A stretch of 64,000 nt of DNA, taken from Magicicada septendecula. Taxonomy: Eukaryota > Arthropoda > Insecta > Hemiptera > Cicadidae. The notes beneath the pieces are model-generated. The model worked only from the letters and a program-made list of their open reading frames with translations. It did not search any database and was not told the origin of the DNA. The position numbers and the translations under genes were made by a program. Positions 57,781-64,000 of the stretch are shown here, one piece after another; the first letter of the stretch is position 1, and the number at the start of each line of letters is the position of its first letter. The DNA lies in the NCBI GenBank assembly GCA_034769895.1, contig CM068367.1, positions 709,490,196 through 709,554,195 on the forward strand, written 5' to 3'.

Positions 57781-58110
57781 TGCAGACAGGATACATTTTT
57801 TTTAAAAACAATCTCAAATATTTGACTTTAGTTTTTTAAAAATAGGTCTATTCATGGTAGTTCATTATGCTGTAGTTATAATGTTATTGTATATTTACTA
57901 CTGTATTTCCTTAGACGTACTTTATTAGACAGTCTTTTAATTGTGGCGTTTGCTGTAGTTACGAGGTAAGTTTGGTTTTCCGTTATGAAGAAATTCCTCT
58001 TTATAAGGTTGATTTGCTTAGTTTTTAGGAATTTCAGATAATAGGGTCAGCTGCTTAATTGGGCCCACTTGATATGGTCCTAATGTGTCCCAATAAAGTG
58101 GAATCTACTT

Positions 58111-60280
58111 TATTCAAAACACTTTTTAAAATGTCAGGTTTTCTGGTGATAATAGTCTTGTAATAGAATAGAAGTACTAGAAGCTAGACAGAGCATTGTA
58201 GCAGTAAATATTGATTGACTCCATTGGGAACTTGAATCTAACAGAGATCATTCAACATCTTGAACCAGAATATGAATGAATGAGGAACAGAATTTCTTCA
58301 AATTTTATCCAAATTGTATTCTGTTGTTTTTGTATTAATAAACATTAATAAGAAAAATAAATTAACATTATGTGTATTCAAATGAATACAATGTAAAAGA
58401 ATAGAAATAAAATGAGGACGTCTTGTCCACCTACACTGTATCTATCCAAATTTTTGCCTTTTTATTAATAACATTCGTGTATTTACTGATTGTAGCATTG
58501 TATAAAATAACATTTTTTGCATGTTCCCAACGAGATGCTCAGTTAAATTGTCCATTTTCTTTCATCCCACTACTGCTGTGTTTACATCACACTCAATGGG
58601 ATCCAGATGATGCAGTATTGCAGGTTACAGATTGGTGACTGTACCATCCATTCTAACACTGCTTACTTCAACCCCATCCACTCTCTGCATGTTTCAGCCT
58701 TTACTGTTCAGTGTCACTCTCAACACTGTTCCTGTCTCACAGCCATATACGTATCACTTCAATCACCCTCCCACAAAATACACTCTTCACTTCCAACCAT
58801 AGCATTAAGTAAACATTTTTAAAATACTTGTTCAACAACTCCATTCACAAAGCTGTGCACCTTCACACTTTTTTATATTCTGTGGAAGGATAAAACCCCT
58901 GTTACCACTATGTAACCAGCCTCGGCATAATCTCTTCAAATTGTTTTTGAATGGTTTATTAACTGATCCACCTACTGGAGCTGTGATGTCCAGCTAGAAC
59001 AGCAAGATCTGTTTATAACAGTATTTAATTTCTTTGTTTAACTTTTTTAATTTCTGGAGTCATGTGTCTCTTGAAGTGATCAAGGGAAAATATGCCTCTT
59101 GATATAATTTGCATTGCAGTACTGTCGACAAATAACCTGTTAAACTTGTTCCAACATTGTGTTAGATGTCAGTAGTATAACATTACGATACGGTGTTCAC
59201 TTTACAAACAGATATAACTTCAACAAACAGAATTATACAAAATGAATTACAATACTAACTCGAATTAGCATAAACTACATAATTTTTTTTCTACTGAACT
59301 ATTTTTATATTTTTGAAGTTTTCAGTTCTTGTATCTTGAAAATCTACCAAAGCAAATTTACTTTTAGACAAATCAAGCATGTCACTTACCTCACTGTTAC
59401 GTTACATTTTTGTAGCTGCTTGCAGTCTTTCATCTAATGGCCCGTCAAGCTGGTTCCAGTTATTTACAACTACATGATACCTCAAATGTTAAAATGCAAA
59501 GTAATAGTATTATTTAACAAAAGATACAACTAACAATAACTATGACATGTGTACCTATCAAGAAATGGTAAGAGATAACTGCCATTACCAAATGGAGACT
59601 TTGTAAAATTTAACATTAAAATTAGTGTCATTTTTTATTCTTTTGATACTTATTGATATTGCTAAGAGCAAATTGAACCATTTGTATGTGAAAATAAGAG
59701 TTTTATATTGTATCATGTTAAATCTGAAAAAAATGGCTGTCTTACAATTGGATAAATACAGTAAGTCTAAAAAAAAGTAAATAAATAAGATATTAATCCA
59801 AACCATTGTGGCTGATTGCTATTGGCTGAAAGTAAACAAATATGTACATTTACAGACTTTATTGTTAAACTTAGTTTTAGATATGATGTTCACAATGTGT
59901 AGATTTCAAAGAAAAAACTTGGGTGGTTTTTTATTTTAGGATCCTGAGGATTGTTTGTATCTCTGGGTTAGATGCCCTAAAAGACAAAAGCATGTCAGTC
60001 CTTCATCTCAGGTCCTTTACATCCCTATTCCTTCCTGTTAACCCTGACAGATGGCTGTACCACTAAAAAGGTATTAGTTTCTCAGGTACAGTCTTTCATG
60101 TGTGATTAGAACTTCTATGCCATGTTTAAACTGGTCAAGTGACTCGGATAAGTGAAAAACTTAAATTAAGGGAAAGATAACTAATCTAACTGGTATTTAG
60201 ATATATCAGAGTGTATGTAAGATGATAGATGTGTTAGAGTAAAAATATTTTTACTAACATGCTTACAATTTATTTTTCAG
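58111..60280. other. RanBP3 intron sequence, no gene recognised
   Basis: AT-rich with scattered short frames; no family recognised. Confidence 0.45.
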
Positions 60281-60406
60281 GCTGGTTCAGAAGAGATCGA
60301 TCAGTTGTACAAAACTTTGGATTGGCGAGTGACTAATCAGAAAAAACTAAGTGGTTTAATAAATGTTAATAGTGACTGTGCATCAATACACAAAATCAAC
60401 CAATAA
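60281..60406 (+). CDS. RanBP3: RanBP3 terminal exon
   Basis: After acceptor TATTTTTCAG (60271-60280): 41 codons and TAA at 60404-60406. AGSEEIDQLYKTLDWRVTNQ continues the Ran-binding domain; vertebrate RanBP3 has a comparable D-x-x-Q-L-Y-x-x-L-x-x-R-x helix here. The tail (SGLINVNSDCASIHKINQ) is shorter than the acidic tail of vertebrate RanBP3. Phase 0 joins it to 43341-43436. Confidence 0.9.
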   Translation, partial: AGSEEIDQLYKTLDWRVTNQKKLSGLINVNSDCASIHKINQ

Positions 60407-60612
60407 ATTTTGGCTGTACAGAAAGTATAAATATGTGATTAATGCCCTTATAATAATGACTGCCATGCACTATTCATCCTTACCATTTTAATTAATCCTT
60501 ATTGTTAGAATTTATTTGTTATTTCTATATTTTAATTTCAGAATGTGTATTTATTAAATATTTGCTTATTAGTTCTGGACTTGTAGATAAAATCCTGCAA
60601 GCATATTGGAAG

Positions 60613-60650
<38 letters not shown>

Positions 60651-60870
60651 TTTTAAATATAGTAATCTGTAATTAAAATATATGATTGTGTGTTATAATA
60701 GCATTTGGCAAACTGAAAATTGTCTTCGTTCCAATATATAAAAATCTCTTAGCTGGAAACTATTACAAACTAATATCTTATATATGTATGTATATGTAAA
60801 TATATTTTGCAAATTTGTAATCTGTTTGTCTTGCAAACAATAAACAAACTGAATGACATACACATACATG
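60407..60870 (+). other. RanBP3: RanBP3 3' UTR with candidate polyadenylation signal
   Basis: AATAAA at 60839-60844 is a good candidate signal about 430 bp after the stop. Another AATAAA overlaps the stop codon itself (60402-60407). Contains an (AT)n tract and T run. Confidence 0.55.
60618..60655. repeat. (AT)n microsatellite followed by a T run
   Basis: About 13 TA units then 12-13 T. Confidence 0.95.
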
Positions 60871-61259
60871 ATTTGAAGAGTTGTCTACTGACACCTCTTC
60901 TTGTTATTGTCTAGAGATTAAACACATACACAAATACTATAAATTAAAACAAATGTCAAAACATGTAAACAAAAAGACACTACCACTTGCTGCTGGCGTG
61001 AACTGAGAATGTTACTTCAATATATTTAACACTAAGCATATAAGACAGATCAGTTGCGCATTAACACTTGATATTGACATGAATGCAAATGATACAGAGA
61101 TTCGTATAGATAACAGGCATTACAATACAGCTACATATAACACGTTATTCGTTGAACCTGAAGTGTAGGTCTAACAAGTTATGTCTTTTTAGTTTAAAAA
61201 TGTCCACTATTATCCAACAAATTAATCGGTAGGGAGTTATGATGGTGTTCTAATTTAGA
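60871..61259. other. Downstream sequence, nothing recognised
   Basis: AT-rich. It may include the 3' UTR of the neighbouring Jockey LINE. Confidence 0.4.
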
Positions 61260-63103
61260 TGTGTTTCCTGCAGAGGCGGACAGTTTCTTCTCTTAGGAAG
61301 GAACATTTAGGTCTCATTGTATATAATTGTTGGAGAAAAACCACGGTGTGTCGACGAGTTTTGAATTGAAAGCACTATAATATAATCTCTACAGCCAGTT
61401 GCTCGTACTGGCGGTACTCCAAAGTTGAATACTGTAGGTCCATACCGGTTTAAGAACTGCTTTATGTATAACCATTTGTCGACAGGCCTTAACTGCGATT
61501 TTCTGCCTATCATCCAGTAGATATTTCTTTCTGACCTTGAGGTTAAGTTTTCTTGAAAATTATGTGTTTCTTCCATGTCAGTCTCCTGTCTAAGTTATTT
61601 AGCACTTTCAGCTTGGGGTATTGGTTGACCATTAATTGTTACTGGAGTACAGTTGGCCTTATGTGTGGTGAAGGTAACATGTACTGACTTGGTCGAATTG
61701 ATTTTTATGTGTCACTTATCAAACCATAACTGAAGGCTGTTTAGTGATTCTTATAGCATAAGATACGCCTTTGAGGGGTCAAAATGTGTTGCAAGGATTT
61801 CTGTGTCATCGGCATAGGTCGTAACAGTGGGGCCAGGACACTACCCTGTGGTACACCTGACCCCACTGGTAGTAAAGGAGAACTAGCATCCAAGAACTTG
61901 AACTCTTAAAAACACTCTCCCCTCTGTGTAGGAATCTAGAATATAGTAAAAATTATGTGGCTGATTTTTCTCTGTTTTGTATAACAGTCCAAGAGAACTG
62001 CTTTTCTCAAAGCCAAATTGATGATCCAGTTTTCTACAATTGTTGGCATAAGTTGTTTTACAAGTTGCTTCTCAAAGATCGTGTACCAGTTACTGACAGA
62101 AGGCTTATAGGTCAACAAGAAGAAGGTTCTTGAGGATGTTTACCAGGTTTTAAGACCATTATTACTTGTGCTCTTTTCCAGAGAAGAAGAAAGTATTAAA
62201 GTCTGAGTATGGCGTTGAAAGTGTATGTTATTAATAAGAAGCCCTTGTGAGGCAGCTCCTTTACAATTATCCCTGATAACAAATAAATTCTGGGAGCCTT
62301 TTTACATTCCAAGTGATACTGGATTATTTCCTTGACTTCATTAACCTTAAAAGGCCTAATTGGGAGAGCCAGTTGGCACGGGGAGTGTAAATATCTTCGT
62401 ACTTCTTCAATGAAAGACACATTCTTCCTGACTTCAGGTTGAAAAAGGACCAGATGTTCAGCATTAAGATTTAGAAGTGTTGGTACACTTTCAGAGTATA
62501 TGATAGTATTGCTAATAATGGCAATTATTGGAGCGTATTCACAGAAAAAATGAAGGCAAGAGTCAACTTTGTGTTTATGAGGCAAGCCTCTTATTCTAAA
62601 GAAATCAATGCGATCTGGTATTTTAATTGAATCAGAAGGCCAATAGGTTGGTTGACCTGTGGACAGGAAGGACTGGGATTCTTGTCTTATGACATAAAAT
62701 TCTACCTGGGATTTGCTAGTCTCAAACTCCCCATTGCTAGTGTGTTTTGCATTGATGTCACCCCCACCCCAAAAATTCTAAGAAAGGATTTGAAATCAGT
62801 TTCCTTGATTGTGCACTTCAGGGGACAGTAGACTGCAGAACAATTGGAGGAACCCTTTGATCTTCAATTAAAACATTTGTCACCTGTAAGCAAGCAGTTT
62901 TGACTTTAGAGACGAGATAATATTTTATACTGTTTTAGATCAACAAAGCAGTACTGCCACGAGCTGTACTGTCAGGATATTGGGTAACATAAATAGTAAA
63001 TCCTGGAATTGTAAATGGCTTCTTTCTGTGAAATGCGTCTCAGATATTAGCATAACGTCTAGCCTATGTCAGTAAGAAAAGCTTTGAGTTCTAGGTTGCT
63101 TAA

Positions 63104-63634
63104 TACTTTGGGTGCCAGATGTTTCAGCACAAAACTTCTATAGAGTGCCGGCCGGTTTTAATGTTTTTCAAAAAAATTCTTGTGAAAATATAACATAGAA
63201 AAATGGTACTTACCTTGTTTTAAACGTTGCACCTTCCTCTTCATAATGAAATATACAATTTTATTGTTTTATGTAAACACTTTCAACGAAACTTTACTTT
63301 TTTATACACAATTTTTATTTTAAAAAAAAGTTGTCAAAACTGTTAAAACACAAAATATAAGAAAGTGTATCACAAATATTAGTTTGTATATATTTTTTTT
63401 AATACAAACTTTGAAGCATGGATCTGTACATAATAGCAATTGGAAATTTTCTTGTAAAATTTCTTCGTTAGTTTCAGTTTGGTTCAGTTGAGCTACCATC
63501 TGCTGGCAATTTGAAGAACTAAGAACACTAATAAACATTACATGATAGCAAAAAGGACATCATTAGAAGTGATCCCGTATTTAAAGAAACATAAAACTAC
63601 ATCACGTCAATTGACGTGATCGGCACCCAAAGTG
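63104..63634 (-). mobile_element. Short piggyBac derivative with TTAA duplication
   Basis: 531 bp flanked by TTAA (63100-63103 and 63635-63638). Ends TACTTTGGGTGCC and, inverted, CACTTTGGGTGCCGATCAC. Minus-strand text LCTDPCFKVCIKKN (about 63435-63395) resembles the cysteine-rich C-terminus of piggyBac transposase, so this is an internal deletion derivative. Removing it with one TTAA rejoins the Jockey endonuclease text. Subterminal palindrome at 63601-63620. Confidence 0.85.
63601..63620. repeat. 20-bp perfect palindrome in the piggyBac end
   Basis: ATCACGTCAATTGACGTGAT, identical to its own reverse complement; contains two TGACGT-like half sites. Confidence 0.95.
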
Positions 63635-63689
63635 TTAAGTCTATTGGCATTCCATAGTCCAATCCTGTAATTGTTATTAATTATTGTTT

Positions 63690-64000
63690 ATTGACGAGTG
63701 TTGTACATAGTCTCAAATTTTGCCAGGAAGTGTGCTGTTCACATTTGCTGTCATCAGGAGGCGAGGATTCTGAGTGTCACTGTACTCCTGCAATTTGAGC
63801 GTATGTAGGAAAAGAGACATTACGGGTATTCATGTACTTTTCAGCATCCCTTGTCCTAAAAATCGAAGGATTTCTCCTAGATATGGGGCTTTTTATGGCC
63901 TGCAGATTTTCATAAAGGCTGTGAAGCCTTTATAATTAGCTATATGTGGACCACAGCCTTTATAATTAGCTATATGTGGACCATCGCGTAATGCACATGT
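63690..64000 (-). pseudogene. Jockey ORF1 C-terminal end
   Basis: Minus-strand text CGPHIANYKGFTAF then a motif like SFPTYAQIAGVQ, as at the end of Jockey ORF1 after its CCHC knuckles. It precedes ORF2, whose start is near 63665. The 5' part lies outside the window. Confidence 0.6.
63925..63984. repeat. 30-bp in-frame tandem duplication in Jockey ORF1
   Basis: AGCCTTTATAATTAGCTATA begins at 63925 and again at 63955; the 30-bp unit repeats GPHIANYKG in the knuckle on the minus strand. Confidence 0.85.

Larger units (their letters stand above)
53466..58110 (+). mobile_element. Older Tigger-type transposon (Tigger B) interrupted by Tigger A
   Basis: Left end after TA at 53464-53465 (CATTGTTCCAGCTAATGGGG) and right end before TA at 58111 (read inward AAGTAGATTCCACTTTATTGG) are diverged inverted repeats with shared GGGCCA and TTATTGGG blocks. 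Total about 4.6 kb, of which 2.25 kb is Tigger A; the rest is a normal Tigger length of about 2.4 kb. Confidence 0.65.
43437..60280 (+). other. RanBP3: RanBP3 intron of about 16.8 kb with nested transposons
   Basis: Donor GTACGT at 43437, acceptor TATTTTTCAG at 60271-60280, phase 0. Stretches without a recognised element are 43437-44450, 49481-50439 and 58111-60280. Confidence 0.85.
61300..63660 (-). pseudogene. Jockey ORF2 (endonuclease and reverse transcriptase) pseudogene
   Basis: Endonuclease start YRIGLWNANRL (about 63665-63640), then past the piggyBac insert ELKAFLTDIG, LISETHFTERSH (Glu motif, about 63050), GGDINAKHTSNGEFE (about 62765-62725) and KIPDRIDFF (about 62625). RT linker in 62585-62196 (LALPIRPFKVNEVKEIIQYH). 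RT core: GVPQGSVLAPLL (about 61860-61825) and TYADDTEILATHFDP (about 61825-61780). C-terminal: RNIYWMIGRKSQLRPVDKWL (about 61515-61460). This order and wording are those of Jockey. Many frameshifts. Confidence 0.85.
61260..64000 (-). mobile_element. Jockey-type LINE, interrupted, running off the window
   Basis: Minus strand; read from 64000 leftwards: end of ORF1 with a CCHC-type repeat, ORF2 endonuclease, reverse transcriptase and C-terminal region. The 3' boundary near 61260 is approximate. A piggyBac derivative (63104-63634) splits the endonuclease start. Lies just past the RanBP3 3' end in opposite orientation. Confidence 0.85.

Noticed and set aside
1-64000. CRISPR arrays, operons, bacterial promoters or tRNA/rRNA genes
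   Set aside because: No regularly spaced short repeats, and no tRNA or rRNA signature noticed; exon-intron structure and transposon content are eukaryotic.

Overview
This window is eukaryotic nuclear DNA from an arthropod, most likely an insect with a large, repeat-rich genome. It is AT-rich, has spliced exons with GT/AG borders, has no operons, and is dominated by mariner, Tigger/pogo, piggyBac, BEL/Pao, Ty3/gypsy, Jockey/CR1-like and Penelope-like elements. The species cannot be named from the sequence.

The only host gene recognised is the 3' half of RanBP3 (Ran-binding protein 3) on the + strand. Five coding exons are supported: 5894-5998, 34483-34604, 43099-43257, 43341-43436 and 60281-60406 (stop codon). 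Reading phase is kept across every junction. They encode the region before the Ran-binding domain, the whole Ran-binding domain and a short C-terminus. Introns of about 28.5, 8.5 and 16.8 kb are filled with transposons; one intron is only 83 bp. Earlier exons must lie to the left of the window or were not detected.

Layout: 1-1350 is a tandem repeat (family R1) with hammerhead-like motifs; 3558-4026 is a lone BEL-type LTR; 5381-5810 holds two inverted pieces of a small hammerhead-like element. The first large intron holds a Tigger (6309-8731), mariner, LINE and Tigger scraps, a long-TIR IS630/Tc1-type element (13334-15153), a broken gypsy pol (about 17990-19972), and a CR1/Jockey-like LINE (about 21340-34476). 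That LINE is split by an LTR element (21567-26338) and by a BEL/Pao fragment (about 28762-32865). The LINE's 3' tail ends a few bases before the second RanBP3 exon. The next intron has a pogo-like pseudogene fused to an unidentified coding remnant, a 1.3-kb mariner with near-perfect TIRs, and another R1 copy. The third large intron has a Tigger carrying a MITE, a degenerate unusual transposase, inverted Penelope-like GIY-YIG fragments around an R1 copy, a 222-bp inverted-repeat hammerhead-like element with a 16-bp target duplication, and a nearly intact Tigger nested in an older Tigger. Beyond the gene's 3' end lies a Jockey LINE on the minus strand, itself interrupted by a short piggyBac derivative.

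The most interesting signal is a set of short dispersed elements (about 165-220 bp, plus Penelope-like 3' ends) sharing the motif CTGANGA-T-[6-bp stem]-GAAAC. The stem sequences differ between subfamilies but mostly stay complementary. Together with target-site duplications and an apparent empty/filled-site comparison, this suggests a family of small hammerhead-ribozyme-bearing retroelements related to Penelope-like elements. The ribozyme call is an inference; the extra T after CTGANGA departs from the textbook core.
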